64,000 bases of DNA from Corynebacterium mastitidis DSM 44356 (GCF_000375365.1 NZ_AQXB01000002.1:299185-363184), one strand, 5' to 3'. Shown: positions 43,207 to 53,022, counted from the first letter of the stretch. The notes: generated from the sequence alone by a model not told the origin. Numbers and translations: made by a program.

Positions 43207-43995
43207 CTAGCCCCGCCCGTAGTCGGTGTCGTCGTAGTCGGAGGGGCTGGAGGTCTCCAGGGGCGAGAGATCGGAGAACTCCACGGTGATGTTGCGCCGC
43301 TGCGCGGTGAAGTAGATGGAGCCCCCGGAGACGTGCACGGCCTCGGCCTGCCCGGCCAGGGGCAGGGAGCGGGTGTCCAGCTCCCAGCTAAAGGCGCGCC
43401 GGGCCGCCTCCACGCGCTCGGTCGGCACCCCGGGGAACTGCGTGGGCGTCATGCGGAAGGTGGGGCCCTCCAGGCGCAGCGCCGCGATCACGGTCACGGG
43501 GGCGTCGAAGCCCTCCGGGGTGCCGGTGAGCTGCACCTCCACGGCGGGGCCGCCGCCGGGGGAGATGTCGTAGGGGTTGGCGATGTCGAGGTCGGTCATG
43601 CCGAGCTGCGCGCCCACGGCCACCCCGTCCAGGCCGAGCTGGCGGCTGAATATCTCCGCCGTGGCCCCCGTGATGTTCCCGCTGAGCACCTGCTGCCGGT
43701 TGGCCTCGATGGCGGTGATCTCGGTGCGGGCGTTGACCAGCCCCAGCCCGGGGGTGTCCACGTCCAGGGCCTCCACGGAGAGCCGGGGGATCTCCCCGGT
43801 GAGCAGGGCCTGGGAATAGGGCATCCCGCCCAGGTAGACGTGCGGGGGCACCTCCAGGTTGGAGTTGTCGGCCACGGCGGTGGAGATGGCCCGCTCGGCG
43901 CGGATGGCCACCGCGGAGTCCGCCACCCACGCCACGGCGCCCGCCCCGCACAGCGCGGCGGCGGTCACGCCCAGGATCTTCTTGCTCGCAGCCAC
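43207..43995 (-). CDS. LmeA-like (DUF2993) exported lipid-binding protein
   Basis: A 262-residue protein with an N-terminal membrane anchor (ILGVTAAALCGAGAVAWVAD) and an exported DUF2993 domain. Text typical of the family: SNLEVPPHVYLGGMPYSQALLTGEIPRLSVEALDVDTPGLGLV and the C-terminal SGGSIYFTAQRRNITVEFSDL. The mycobacterial relative LmeA binds phosphatidylinositol species and supports lipomannan elongation in the periplasm. An acidic, Asp-rich tail closes the protein. TAGACT lies 7 nt before the GTG start on the minus strand. Divergent from mshD. Confidence 0.82.
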   Translation of the reverse strand: MAASKKILGVTAAALCGAGAVAWVADSAVAIRAERAISTAVADNSNLEVPPHVYLGGMPYSQALLTGEIPRLSVEALDVDTPGLGLVNARTEITAIEANRQQVLSGNITGATAEIFSRQLGLDGVAVGAQLGMTDLDIANPYDISPGGGPAVEVQLTGTPEGFDAPVTVIAALRLEGPTFRMTPTQFPGVPTERVEAARRAFSWELDTRSLPLAGQAEAVHVSGGSIYFTAQRRNITVEFSDLSPLETSSPSDYDDTDYGRG

Positions 43996-44027
43996 GCCCG
44001 TCAGTCTAGTGAGTACCCTGGGCGGGC

Positions 44028-44906
44028 ATGAACACGCATACCCTCGCCCTCCCCGGTAGCCCCTACGCCGATGCCGCGCGCGACCTCCTGGACCGCGTGG
44101 AGCGCGCGGACGGCATCGCCGCGCTGTCCGAGCAGTTCGTGCTGGGCATCAGCGACGCCCGCCTGGGGCACCGGCACGCGGTGGTCACGGAGGGGGAGCG
44201 GGTGATCGGGCTGCTCGCCGTGGATAAGGAGGCGGAGCTGGCCGTGGACCCGGAGCACCGGCGGCGGGGCGTGGCCACGCTGTTGCTGGGCGCCCTGCCG
44301 CCCGCCTCCGTGTGGGCGCACGGCAACCTGCCCGCCGCTCAGGCCCTGGCGTCGCGGCGCGGGATGGACCCCACGCGGCGGCTGCTGGTGCTGGGGATCG
44401 AGGGGGAGGCCCTGGAGTGGGTCGCGCGTGCGGAGGCCCCGAGGGGCTACGCGCTGAGCACCCTGGATGAGCTGGCGGGGCGGTGGGGCCGCGATCGCGT
44501 GCTCGACGCCTGGCTGCGGGCCAACAACGAGGCCTTCTCCTGGCACCCAGAGCAGGGCGGCTGGGATCGCGCCCGCCTGGAGCGCGGGATGGAGGCGCCG
44601 TGGTTCGACCCGCGAGGAGTGCTGTTCCTCACAGAGGGGGAGGAGTTGGCGGGCTTTCACTGGACCAAGTGGCACGAGGGGGAGGGCGGCCTCGGGGAGG
44701 TCTACGTGGTGGGCCTCGCGGCGGCGTACCGGGGGCGGCATCTGGGCGGGTCCTTGCTGCGTGCGGGCCTGGAGCACCTCGTGGGGCGCGGCGCGCGCCG
44801 GGTGGTGCTGTACGTGGAGGCGGATAACCAGGCCGCGCTGAAGGCATACTATCGCCTGGGCTTCCAGGTGGCGGAGGAACATGTGGTGTACACCCAGGAC
44901 AGTTAG
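44028..44906 (+). CDS. mshD: Mycothiol synthase
   Basis: Acetylates Cys-GlcN-Ins with acetyl-CoA, the last step of mycothiol synthesis. The 292-residue protein consists of two GNAT domains. The N-terminal one (VVTEGERVIGLLAVDKEAELAVDPEHRRRGVATLLL) and C-terminal one (FLTEGEELAGFHWTKWHEGEGGLGEVYVVGLAAAYRGRHLGG) follow the MshD pattern. NEAFSWHPEQGGWDRARLE also fits the family well. It lies directly upstream of the pst operon, as in C. glutamicum. Confidence 0.94.
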   Translation: MNTHTLALPGSPYADAARDLLDRVERADGIAALSEQFVLGISDARLGHRHAVVTEGERVIGLLAVDKEAELAVDPEHRRRGVATLLLGALPPASVWAHGNLPAAQALASRRGMDPTRRLLVLGIEGEALEWVARAEAPRGYALSTLDELAGRWGRDRVLDAWLRANNEAFSWHPEQGGWDRARLERGMEAPWFDPRGVLFLTEGEELAGFHWTKWHEGEGGLGEVYVVGLAAAYRGRHLGGSLLRAGLEHLVGRGARRVVLYVEADNQAALKAYYRLGFQVAEEHVVYTQDS

Positions 44907-45061
44907 CCTAATGATGGTGTGAAATTAACGTGGCGTTCACGCGTTATTGGCCCGCTGGACGCAATCGGGATCTACCTTTTGCCCTGGGGCGCGGTGAGGA
45001 ACTTTCGTATCCTCGCCGCCCGCAGAACTCAATCGCAGAGCCTGAAAGGTTTCCCGTAACC

Positions 45062-46153
45062 ATGAATGTTAAGCGTTTTGCCGCCGCAGTCGGCGTCGTT
45101 GCCGCGTCGTCTGCCGCCCTGGTGGCGTGCTCCGAGGAGTCCGGCGAGGGCTCCGTGGAGGGCCTGTCCAACGCCACCGGCCAGCTCGTGGCCGAGGGTG
45201 CCTCCTCCCAGCAGTCGGCCATGGATTACTTCGGCGTGCAGTACGGCACCCAGATCGGCGGCGCGAGCCTGGCCTACAACGGCTCGGGCTCCGGCTCCGG
45301 GCGGCAGAACTTCGTGGGCGGCACCGTGGACTTCGCGGGTTCGGATTCCCCGCTGTCCGAGGAGCAGGTCGGCGCGGCCCAGGAGCGCTGCGGCTCGGAG
45401 GCGTGGCACCTGCCCTTCGTCATCGGCCCGGTGGCGGTGGCCTACCACGTGGAGGGCGTGGACGAGCTGAACCTCTCGGTGGAGACGGTCGCCAAGATCT
45501 TCAAGGGGGAGATCACCAACTGGAACGACGACGCCATCGCCGCGGAGAACGAGGGCGTGGACCTGCCGGACAAGAAGATCCAGGTGATCTACCGCTCCGA
45601 CGAGTCCGGCACCACCGATAACTTCCAGAAGTTCCTCAACGCCGCCGTCCCGGACGTGTGGGAGACCACCGGGCAGACCTTCCCCGCGAGCGTGGGCTCC
45701 GGGGCCAACGGCTCCAGCGGCGTGGCCTCGGAGGCGGACGCCATCGACGGCGCCATCACCTACGTGGAGTCCGGCTTTGCCAAGCAGAAGCAGAGCCTGG
45801 GCGTGGCCAACATCGACTTCGGCTCCGGTCCCGTGGCCCTGAACTCGGAGTCGGTGGGCGTGGCCCTGGACAACCTCAGCTTCACCGGCGAGGGCAACAA
45901 CATGGTGGTGGACTCCGAGGCCCTGTTCGGGATGAAGGAGGAGGGCGCGTACCCGCTGGTGCTCACCACCTACGAGATCGTGTGCTCGGATTACGCCAAC
46001 TCCGGCGCGGAGGAGGGCACGGCGGACCGCCTCAAGGACTTCCTCACCGTGGCCCTGAACTCCCAGGACGATCAGCTCGAGTCGCTGGGCTACATCCCGG
46101 TCACGGGCGCCCACCACGACCGCCTTGCCCAGGCCGTCGAGGCCATCAAGTAA
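45062..46153 (+). CDS. pstS: Phosphate-binding lipoprotein PstS
   Basis: High-affinity periplasmic phosphate receptor, first gene of pstSCAB. It has 363 residues with a lipoprotein signal and lipobox LVAC (Cys23). Phosphate-site text includes LVAEGASSQQSAMDYFG, YNGSGSGSGRQNFVGG, FAGSDSPLSEEQ and YRSDESGTTDNFQKFL. The 155-nt upstream gap contains a GTGAA-N12-TTCAC inverted pair (44919-44940) that could bind a regulator such as PhoR. RBS is GAAAGG. Confidence 0.95.
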   Translation: MNVKRFAAAVGVVAASSAALVACSEESGEGSVEGLSNATGQLVAEGASSQQSAMDYFGVQYGTQIGGASLAYNGSGSGSGRQNFVGGTVDFAGSDSPLSEEQVGAAQERCGSEAWHLPFVIGPVAVAYHVEGVDELNLSVETVAKIFKGEITNWNDDAIAAENEGVDLPDKKIQVIYRSDESGTTDNFQKFLNAAVPDVWETTGQTFPASVGSGANGSSGVASEADAIDGAITYVESGFAKQKQSLGVANIDFGSGPVALNSESVGVALDNLSFTGEGNNMVVDSEALFGMKEEGAYPLVLTTYEIVCSDYANSGAEEGTADRLKDFLTVALNSQDDQLESLGYIPVTGAHHDRLAQAVEAIK

Positions 46154-46175
46154 TCCGAGAGGATCGTTTACGTTC

Positions 46176-47180
46176 ATGGCATCTCCACTTTCCGAGGTTG
46201 ATAGGGCCGGTGGGCCTAAGGCCGCGAGCGCGTCGGCGGGTTCCACCACGGTCAAACGCGCCGGTGACCGCGTCTTTGAGACGCTGTCCACCACGTCGGC
46301 CACGCTGATTACGGTTCTCATCGCGGCCATCGGGCTCTTCCTGATCTGGCGCGCGGTGCCCTCGCTGTCCCGCAACGAGGGCGGCCTGTGGGGCTTTCTC
46401 ACCTACTCCGGTGAGTGGCAGACCCAAAACGTCTCCGCCATGCAGTTCGGCATCCCCAACCTGCTGGCGGTCACGGCCTTAGTCTCCGTGCTGGCGCTGC
46501 TCATCGCCATGCCGGTGGCCCTGGGCATCGCCATCTTCCTGTCCAACTACGCCCCCAAGCGCGCGGTGAAGCCGCTGGGGTACTTGGTGGACATGCTCGC
46601 GGCCGTGCCGTCCATCGTGTACGGCCTGTGGGGCTGGCAGGTGCTCGGCCCCTGGCTGGAGGGCCTGTACTCCTGGCTGGAGGGCTGGGCGGGCGGGTTC
46701 TTCCTGTTCTCCGTGTATGAGAACTCCCCGTCCTTTGCCACCGGGCGCAACCTGTTCACCGGCGGCATCGTGCTGGCCGTGATGATCCTGCCGATCATCG
46801 CCGCCACCACCCGCGAGGTGTTCGTGCAAACGCCCAAGGGCCAGATCGAGGCCGCCCTCGCCCTGGGCGCCACCCGCTGGGAGGTCGTGCGCATGACGGT
46901 GCTGCCCTTCGGCTTCTCCGGCTACGTCTCCGGCGCGATGCTGGGCCTGGGCCGCGCCCTGGGCGAGACGATGGCCCTGTACATGGTCATCTCGCCGTCC
47001 TCGGGCTTCCGGTTCTCGCTTTTCGACGGCGGCACGACCTTCGCCACGGCGATCGCCAACGCCGCCCCGGAGTTCAACAACAACATCTCCGCCGGAGCCT
47101 ACATCGCCGCCGGCCTGGTGCTGTTCCTCTTGACCTTCGTGGTCAATTCCATTGCTCGCGCCCTGGTGAGCAAGAAGTAG
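46176..47180 (+). CDS. pstC: Phosphate ABC permease PstC
   Basis: Inner-membrane subunit of the Pst importer, 334 residues with six to seven membrane spans. It contains the binding-protein-dependent transport signature EAALALGATRWEVVRMTVLPFGFSGYVSGAMLGLGRALGETMALYMV (EAA loop). The ATG is 23 nt after the pstS stop with GAGAGGATC as ribosome site. A hydrophilic Ser/Ala-rich N-terminus of about 35 residues precedes the first span. Confidence 0.95.
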   Translation: MASPLSEVDRAGGPKAASASAGSTTVKRAGDRVFETLSTTSATLITVLIAAIGLFLIWRAVPSLSRNEGGLWGFLTYSGEWQTQNVSAMQFGIPNLLAVTALVSVLALLIAMPVALGIAIFLSNYAPKRAVKPLGYLVDMLAAVPSIVYGLWGWQVLGPWLEGLYSWLEGWAGGFFLFSVYENSPSFATGRNLFTGGIVLAVMILPIIAATTREVFVQTPKGQIEAALALGATRWEVVRMTVLPFGFSGYVSGAMLGLGRALGETMALYMVISPSSGFRFSLFDGGTTFATAIANAAPEFNNNISAGAYIAAGLVLFLLTFVVNSIARALVSKK

Positions 47181-47193
47181 GAGGACAAGGACA

Positions 47194-48111
47194 ATGACTA
47201 CCTCGATTGATCGACCCATCGTCAAAGACATCAAGAACTCCGCCTTCTCCGACATCTCCGCGGGGCGCAAGACCACCAACACGGTCGCCACGGTCCTGGT
47301 GTACGCCACGATGGCCCTGGCGATGATCCCCCTGGTCTGGGTGCTCTACGTGCTGATCTCGCGCGGCCTGGGCCCGGTGCTCAGCGCGGACTGGTGGACG
47401 TCCTCCCAGTTCAAGATCATGTACATGCAGCCCGGCGGCGGCGCGCTGCACGCGATCATCGGCACGCTGGTGCAGACGGCCATCTGCTCGCTCGTCTCCA
47501 TCCCCATCGGCGTGTTCACCGCCGTGTACCTGGTGGAGTACTCCAACGGCAACCGCCTGGGGCGGGTGACCACCTTCATGGTGGACATCCTCACGGGCGT
47601 GCCCTCCATCGTGGCGGCGCTGTTCGTCTACTCCATGTGGATCGTGCTCTTTGGGTTCCAGCGCTCCGGCATGGCGGTGTCCCTGGCCCTGGTGCTGCTC
47701 ATGGTCCCGGTGATCGTGCGCAACACGGAGGAGATGCTGCGGATCGTCCCCCAGGACCTCCGCGAGGCCTCCTACGCGCTCGGCGTTCCCAAGTGGAAGA
47801 CCATCGTGCGGATCGTCCTTCCCACCTCGCTGTCCGGCATCATCACCGGCATCATGCTGGCGATCGCCCGAGTGATGGGCGAGTCCGCCCCGGTGCTCAT
47901 CCTCGTGGGCTCCACGCAGGTCATCAACTGGGATCCCATGTCCGGCCCGCAGTCCTCCCTCCCGCTGATGATGGTGGACATGTACAAGGCCGGAACGGCG
48001 GACGCGGTGGTGGACAAGCTCTGGGGCGCGGCCTTCACGCTGGTGCTCATCATCGCCGTGCTGAATATCACGGCCCGCTTTATCTCCGCCAAGTTCTCCG
48101 TCAAGCACTAA
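47194..48111 (+). CDS. pstA: Phosphate ABC permease PstA
   Basis: Second membrane subunit, 305 residues, pairing with PstC. Motifs: GIFTAVYLVEY-like stretch GVFTAVYLVEYSNGNRLGR, DILTGVPSIVAALFVYSMW, and the EAA loop EASYALGVPKWKTIVRIVLPTSLSGIITGIMLAIARVMGESAPVL. Starts 14 nt after pstC with AGGAGGACAAGGACA as ribosome site. Confidence 0.95.
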   Translation: MTTSIDRPIVKDIKNSAFSDISAGRKTTNTVATVLVYATMALAMIPLVWVLYVLISRGLGPVLSADWWTSSQFKIMYMQPGGGALHAIIGTLVQTAICSLVSIPIGVFTAVYLVEYSNGNRLGRVTTFMVDILTGVPSIVAALFVYSMWIVLFGFQRSGMAVSLALVLLMVPVIVRNTEEMLRIVPQDLREASYALGVPKWKTIVRIVLPTSLSGIITGIMLAIARVMGESAPVLILVGSTQVINWDPMSGPQSSLPLMMVDMYKAGTADAVVDKLWGAAFTLVLIIAVLNITARFISAKFSVKH

Positions 48112-48138
48112 AAACACGAAGAAAGCAGGATTCCTGAG

Positions 48139-48912
48139 ATGTCGAAGCTCGAGCTTAGGGACGTCAACATCTACTACGGCGACTTCCACGCCGTGCAGAA
48201 CGTCAACCTCGCCGTGCAGGCGCAGTCCGTCACCGCCTTCATCGGTCCGTCCGGCTGCGGCAAGTCCACCGTGCTGCGCACCATCAACCGCATGCACGAG
48301 GTCACCCCCAACGCCTCGGTCAAGGGCAAGATCCTCCTCGACGGCGAGGACATCTATGGCGCCAAGGTGGACCCGGTGGCGGTGCGCAACACCATCGGCA
48401 TGGTGTTTCAGAAGGCCAACCCCTTCCCCACGATGTCCATCGAGGACAACGTGGTGGCGGGCCTGAAGCTGGCGGGGGAGAAGAACAAAAAGAAGCTCAA
48501 GGAGGTCGCGGAGAGGTCCCTGCGCGGCGCGAACCTCTGGGAGGAGGTCAAGGACCGCCTGGACAAGCCCGGCGGCGGCCTCTCCGGCGGCCAGCAGCAG
48601 CGCCTGTGCATCGCCCGCGCCATCGCGGTGGAGCCGGAGGTGCTGCTCATGGACGAGCCCTGCTCGGCCCTGGACCCCATCTCCACGCTGGCGGTGGAGG
48701 ACCTCATCCACGAGCTGAAGGAGAAGTTCACCATCGTGATCGTCACGCACAACATGCAGCAGGCGGCGCGCGTGTCCGATCAGACGGCCTTCTTCTCCCT
48801 GGAGGCCACCGGCAAGCCGGGCCGCCTGGTGGAGGCCGGGCCCACCCGCAAGATCTTCGAGAACCCGGAGCAGAAGGAGACCGAGGACTACATCGCGGGG
48901 CGCTTCGGATAA
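48139..48912 (+). CDS. pstB: Phosphate ABC transporter ATPase PstB
   Basis: ATPase of the Pst importer, 257 residues. Walker [10 protein letters not shown], the PstB hallmark [10 protein letters not shown]-loop [10 protein letters not shown], signature [16 protein letters not shown], Walker [17 protein letters not shown]-loop IVTHNMQQA. Starts 28 nt after pstA and is followed by a strong terminator, closing the pstSCAB operon; phoU is separate, on the opposite strand. Confidence 0.97.
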   Translation: MSKLELRDVNIYYGDFHAVQNVNLAVQAQSVTAFIGPSGCGKSTVLRTINRMHEVTPNASVKGKILLDGEDIYGAKVDPVAVRNTIGMVFQKANPFPTMSIEDNVVAGLKLAGEKNKKKLKEVAERSLRGANLWEEVKDRLDKPGGGLSGGQQQRLCIARAIAVEPEVLLMDEPCSALDPISTLAVEDLIHELKEKFTIVIVTHNMQQAARVSDQTAFFSLEATGKPGRLVEAGPTRKIFENPEQKETEDYIAGRFG

Positions 48913-48931
48913 CCCCGCACGCCTCCCGCGG

Positions 48932-48970
48932 GGGTGCCGCCGATGGTGCTTCGGCGGCACCCTCGTTTTC
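48932..48970 (+). terminator. Terminator of pstSCAB
   Basis: GGGTGCCGCCGA (48932-48943) and TCGGCGGCACCC (48951-48962) form a perfect 12-bp stem with a 7-nt loop, followed by TCGTTTTC. Confidence 0.9.
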
Positions 48971-48995
48971 TTAGAAGCAGAAGGGGTGAAGCACC

Positions 48996-49388
48996 GTGCG
49001 GCGTGGGCTGCGGCGCGTATTCGTCGCCGTCCTGGTTCTCTGCGTCCTCGGCGCGGCGCTGTGGGCCGGGCTGGCGGTCCGGTATTGGTACCACAACCGA
49101 CCCCTGGAGTCGTTCCGCGAGGAGCTGTGTTCTCAGGGGCGGGCTCGCGTTTCGGACCACTTCGACGCCGAGGAGTTCGTGTTTGCCTGCCCCTATACGG
49201 AGGCCAGCTACATACATAAGCGGTACGGCTGGGACGTGAATTACATGGCCGCGCAGCACGAGGACGGGCCCACGGAGCTGATTATGCGGAAGGGGGATTC
49301 GTTCGGCACATACGCTATAGGCAGGCAGGAACTCAACCTGTGCGATGGCGTGGAAGGAAAAATCTATTCCGCGACGCGGTGGTGGTAA
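48996..49388 (+). CDS. Small membrane-anchored protein of unknown function
   Basis: A 130-residue protein I do not recognise. A basic start (MRRGLRR) and one membrane segment (VFVAVLVLCVLGAALWAGLAV) form an N-terminal anchor. The rest (about 95 residues) is predicted outside the membrane. Two of the external Cys (ELCSQG and FACPY) could form a disulfide; NLCDG provides a third. The GTG start follows AGAAGGGG. It sits just behind the pst terminator, so it may have its own promoter. Conserved aromatic residues (YWYHNRP, YGWDVNY) suggest a folded domain rather than a random ORF. Confidence 0.65.
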   Translation: MRRGLRRVFVAVLVLCVLGAALWAGLAVRYWYHNRPLESFREELCSQGRARVSDHFDAEEFVFACPYTEASYIHKRYGWDVNYMAAQHEDGPTELIMRKGDSFGTYAIGRQELNLCDGVEGKIYSATRWW

Positions 49389-49447
49389 AGGAGGGGGAGA
49401 CCGCCCGCATTGAGGAGGAGGGGTGACGCCGCGCGCCCGCAGGGGCC

Positions 49448-50134
49448 CTACATCCGGGAGCGCTGGGCGTCGCAGTCCTGGGCCAGGTACTCGGTGCGCG
49501 TCATCCCCGTGGTCAGGTAGATGACGCGCGCGGCCACGTTCACGCAGTGGTCCGCGTAGCGCTCGTAGTAGCGCCCGATCAGCGTGGCGTCCACGGCCTG
49601 GGGCACGGTGCCGGTCCAGCGGCCCTGGGTGAGTTCGGCCATGACGCGCTGGTGCAGCTCGTCCACCGCGTCGTCGTCCTTGCTCAGCGCCACGGCGGCC
49701 TGGGCGTCCGGCTCGCGCAGCAGGTCGCGGGTCTGGTCGGCCATGTCGGCCACCAACTGGGAGAACCGCTCGAAGCTGGCCCGCTGGTCCTCGGGGATAA
49801 CGGGCTGGGGGTGCCGCCGCCTGGCGGTGCTGGCGATGTGCATGGCCAGGGCCCCCATGCGGCGGAAGTCCTCCACGATGTAGATGGAGGAGACCACCTG
49901 GCGCAGGTCGCGGGCCACGGGGCCCTCCAGCGCCAGTAGCTCCACGGCGCGGGTCTCGCAGCGGCGCGCGATGTCCTCCACCTTTTCCTCCAGGGAGAGC
50001 GCCTCCTCGGCGGCCTGGAGGGAGGTGTGCAGCAGCGCCTCGGAGGCCTTGATCATGACGGTATCCACGATGTCGCAGATCACCACGAGGTCGTGGGAAA
50101 AGGCGTCAAGGTGTTCTCTGTAGGCGGTGCGCAT
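49448..50134 (-). CDS. phoU: Phosphate-signalling regulator PhoU
   Basis: A 228-residue all-helical protein that links the Pst transporter to the PhoR sensor. Two PhoU repeats are seen: MRTAYREHLDAFSHDLVVICDIVDTVM with LEEKVEDIARRCETRAVELLAL, then DLRQVVSSIYIVEDFRRMGALAMHIA (metal-binding E/D-rich motif), and in the second DATLIGRYYERYADHCVNVAARVIYLTTG. TATACT lies 7 nt before the ATG on the minus strand, a likely leaderless start. Confidence 0.93.
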   Translation of the reverse strand: MRTAYREHLDAFSHDLVVICDIVDTVMIKASEALLHTSLQAAEEALSLEEKVEDIARRCETRAVELLALEGPVARDLRQVVSSIYIVEDFRRMGALAMHIASTARRRHPQPVIPEDQRASFERFSQLVADMADQTRDLLREPDAQAAVALSKDDDAVDELHQRVMAELTQGRWTGTVPQAVDATLIGRYYERYADHCVNVAARVIYLTTGMTRTEYLAQDCDAQRSRM

Positions 50135-50157
50135 GGGGCACAGTATAGGGATAAATG

Positions 50158-51312
50158 CTATCCGCCGCTGTTGTCTATGTCCGCCCCCTCGGGCACAGTG
50201 GCGTCCTCGGGGTCGTCCAGCCAGCCCTCGGGCAGGGCCACCTTGGAGGCGGAGCCCTGGCGGCCCCGGGCGCCGTCGGAGTCGTGGGCCTTCTCGGGGG
50301 AGTCCGCCCAGGGGGCCAGCTCCTCCCGCAGCTCGGCCAGGCTGCTCACCTTGGCCAGGCGGGCGCGCAGCTCCCCGCCCACGGGGAAGCCGCGCAGGTA
50401 CCAGCCCATGTGTTTGCGCATGTCCCGGCAGGCGCGCTCCTCGCCGTCGTGGGCGGCCAGGAGTTCCGCATGGCGGGCGATGATGCGGGTGACCTCGCCC
50501 AGGGTGGGCTCCTCGGGCGGGGTGGCGCCGCGCAGCGCGGCGGAGAGCTCGGCAAAGAGCCAGGGGCGGCCCAGGCAGCCTCGGCCCACCTCCACGCCGT
50601 GGCAGCCGGTGCGTTCCATCATGCGGCGGGCGTCCTCGGCGGCAAAGATGTCCCCGTTGCCCAGCACGGACACCCCGGTGCCGTCCATGTGCTCCACCAG
50701 CCGGGCGATCTCGTCCCAGTCGGCGCTCCCGGAGTAGCGCTGCGCGGCGGTGCGGGCGTGCAGGGTCACCGCCGCCGCGCCCTCCTCGGCGGCGATGCGC
50801 CCGGCGTCGAGGTGAGTGTGGTGGTCGTCGTCGATGCCGATGCGGAACTTCACGGTCACCGGCACCCCCGTGCCCTCGGTGGCGCGCACGGCGGCGGCCA
50901 CGATGTTGCCGTAGAGGCGTCGCTTGTAGGGCAGCGCGGAGCCGCCGCCGCGCCGGGTGACCTTGGGCACCGGGCAGCCGAAGTTCATGTCGATGTGGTC
51001 GGCCATGTCCTCCTGCACGATCATGCGCGCCGCCTCGTAGGTGTGGGCGGGGTCGGTGGTGTAGAGCTGGAGGCTGCGCGGGCTTTCCTCGGGGGCAAAG
51101 GCCGTCATGTGCATGGTCTTGGGGTTGCGCTCGATCAGGGCGCGCGCCGTGATCATCTCGCACACGTACAGGGCGGCGGAGGTGCCGGTGCGCTCCTGCT
51201 CGATCTCGCGGCACAGGGTGCGAAAGGCCATGTTGGTGACCCCGGCCATGGGGGCCAGGACCACGGGGGAGTCAAGGCGCAGGGGCCCGATCTGCAAAGT
51301 CACGAGGATCAT
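50158..51312 (-). CDS. dusB: tRNA-dihydrouridine synthase
   Basis: An FMN enzyme that reduces uridine to dihydrouridine in tRNA D-loops (384 residues). TIM-barrel motifs: VLAPMAGVTNMAFRTLCRE, DMNFGCPVPKVTRRGGGSAL with the catalytic Cys, VTVKFRIGIDD, AAAVTLHARTAAQRYSG, and VLGNGDIFAAEDA. The ATG at 51312 starts ILVTLQIGPLRLDSPVV; a longer in-frame start at 51339 is less likely. The C-terminal tail (about 50 residues, Ser/Ala/Asp-rich) is longer than in E. coli enzymes. Confidence 0.93.
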   Translation of the reverse strand: MILVTLQIGPLRLDSPVVLAPMAGVTNMAFRTLCREIEQERTGTSAALYVCEMITARALIERNPKTMHMTAFAPEESPRSLQLYTTDPAHTYEAARMIVQEDMADHIDMNFGCPVPKVTRRGGGSALPYKRRLYGNIVAAAVRATEGTGVPVTVKFRIGIDDDHHTHLDAGRIAAEEGAAAVTLHARTAAQRYSGSADWDEIARLVEHMDGTGVSVLGNGDIFAAEDARRMMERTGCHGVEVGRGCLGRPWLFAELSAALRGATPPEEPTLGEVTRIIARHAELLAAHDGEERACRDMRKHMGWYLRGFPVGGELRARLAKVSSLAELREELAPWADSPEKAHDSDGARGRQGSASKVALPEGWLDDPEDATVPEGADIDNSGG

Positions 51313-51480
51313 TGTGGCGTGGGCGTCACCGGGGCTCAAACCGGGGCCCGGGGACGCGGGCTCCGGGCGGCGTATTCGAGGTATATCGGCTACTGTGGTC
51401 GTAGTAACTCTTTGCCGTCACCGGGCGCGGATCACGCCCCCCGAGGGCGGCGGAAGGCAAGAAACATCGAGGAGGAGAAG

Positions 51481-52986
51481 TTGTCCGAGAGGATCGCTAA
51501 CGCCCAGCTGCGCGGCAAGGTCATGAGCGCCCAGGAGGCCGCGGAGTTCATCAACCACGGCGATAAGGTGGGCATGTCCGGCTTCACCGGGGCCGGTTAC
51601 CCCAAGGCCCTGCCCACCGCGATCGCGGAGCGCGCCAAGGCGGCCCACGCCCGGGGCGAGGAGTACGCCATCGACGTGTTCACGGGTGCCTCCACCGCCT
51701 CGGACGCCGACGGCGTGCTCGCGGAGGCGGACGCCATCAACTTCCGTTCCCCCTACCAGTCCGATCCCACCATGCGGGCCAAGATCAACTCCGCGCAGAT
51801 GAAGTACGCGGACATCCACCTCTCCCACCTGGGCATGTTCGTGGAGCAGGGATTCTTTGGCACCATGAACGCCGCCATCGTGGAGGCGGTGCGCATCACG
51901 GAGGACGGTGCCATCGTGCCCTCCTCCGCCGTGGGCAACAACGTGGAGTTCCTCGACGCCGCCGAGAAGATCATCATCGAGGTGAACTCCTGGCAGTCCC
52001 GGGACCTGGAGGGCATGCACGATATTTACCGCATTCCCCGGCTGCCCAACCGCACCCCCATCCCGATCACCTCCGCGGGCGACCGCGTGGGCACCACCAC
52101 CATCGACATCGACCCCGCCAAGGTGGTGGCCGTGGTGGAGACCGACGCCCCCGACCGCAACGCCCCCTTCAAGCCCGCCGACGAGATCTCCAAGCAGATC
52201 GCGGGCAACTTCCTGGACTTCCTGGAGGGCGAGGTGGCGGCGGGCCGCCTAGCCTACGACCAGTACGTGATGCAGTCCGGCGTGGGCAACGTCCCCAACG
52301 CCGTGATGGCCGGGCTGCTGGATTCCAAGTTCGAGAACATCCAGGCCTACACCGAGGTCATCCAGGACGGCATGGTGGACCTCATCGACGCCGGGAAGAT
52401 GACCGTGGCGTCCGCCACCTCCTTCTCCCTCTCGCCCGAGTACGCGGAGAAGATGAACAACGAGGCCGCGCGGTACCGCGAGTCCATCATCCTGCGCCCG
52501 CAGCAGATCTCCAACCACCCGGAGGTGATCCGCCGCGTGGGGCTGATCGCCACCAACGGCATGATCGAGGCGGACATCTACGGCAACATCAACTCCACCA
52601 ACGTCTCCGGCTCCCGGATCATGAACGGCATCGGCGGCTCGGGAGACTTCACCCGCAACGCCTTCGTCTCCTCCTTCATCTCCCCCTCGGTGGCCAAGGA
52701 CGGTGCGATCTCCGCGATCGTGCCCTTTGCCTCGCACATCGACCACACCGAGCACGACGTCATGGTCATCATCACGGAGTACGGCTACGCCGACCTGCGC
52801 GGCCTGGCCCCGCGCGACCGCGCCAAGAAGCTCATCTCCATCGCGCACCCGGACTACCGCCCGCAGTTGGAGGAGTACTATGAGCGCGCCCTGGGGGGCA
52901 AGCACCTGCACACCCCGCACGACCTTGGCACCGCCTTCTCCTTCCACCTCAACCTGGCGGAGAACGGCACGATGCGCCTGAGCTAG
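51481..52986 (+). CDS. actA: Acetyl-CoA hydrolase/CoA-transferase, ActA/Cat type
   Basis: A 501-residue class I CoA-transferase, probably moving CoA between succinyl-CoA (or acetyl-CoA) and acetate. Motifs: GMSGFTGAGYPKALPTAIAERA, HLSHLGMFVEQGFFG, the glycine-rich VMQSGVGNVPNAVMAGLLDS, and YTEVIQDGMVDLIDAGKM with the expected catalytic Glu. GSGGSGDFTRNA-like GIGGSGDFTRNAFVS lies in the C-terminal half. TTG is the only start that suits the strong GGAGGAG ribosome site. In C. glutamicum ActA lies in the same neighbourhood; the symbol is by analogy. Confidence 0.9.
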   Translation: MSERIANAQLRGKVMSAQEAAEFINHGDKVGMSGFTGAGYPKALPTAIAERAKAAHARGEEYAIDVFTGASTASDADGVLAEADAINFRSPYQSDPTMRAKINSAQMKYADIHLSHLGMFVEQGFFGTMNAAIVEAVRITEDGAIVPSSAVGNNVEFLDAAEKIIIEVNSWQSRDLEGMHDIYRIPRLPNRTPIPITSAGDRVGTTTIDIDPAKVVAVVETDAPDRNAPFKPADEISKQIAGNFLDFLEGEVAAGRLAYDQYVMQSGVGNVPNAVMAGLLDSKFENIQAYTEVIQDGMVDLIDAGKMTVASATSFSLSPEYAEKMNNEAARYRESIILRPQQISNHPEVIRRVGLIATNGMIEADIYGNINSTNVSGSRIMNGIGGSGDFTRNAFVSSFISPSVAKDGAISAIVPFASHIDHTEHDVMVIITEYGYADLRGLAPRDRAKKLISIAHPDYRPQLEEYYERALGGKHLHTPHDLGTAFSFHLNLAENGTMRLS

Positions 52987-53022
52987 GCGTGAGCCCATGC
53001 GGGCGGGAGGCGCGCGATGGGC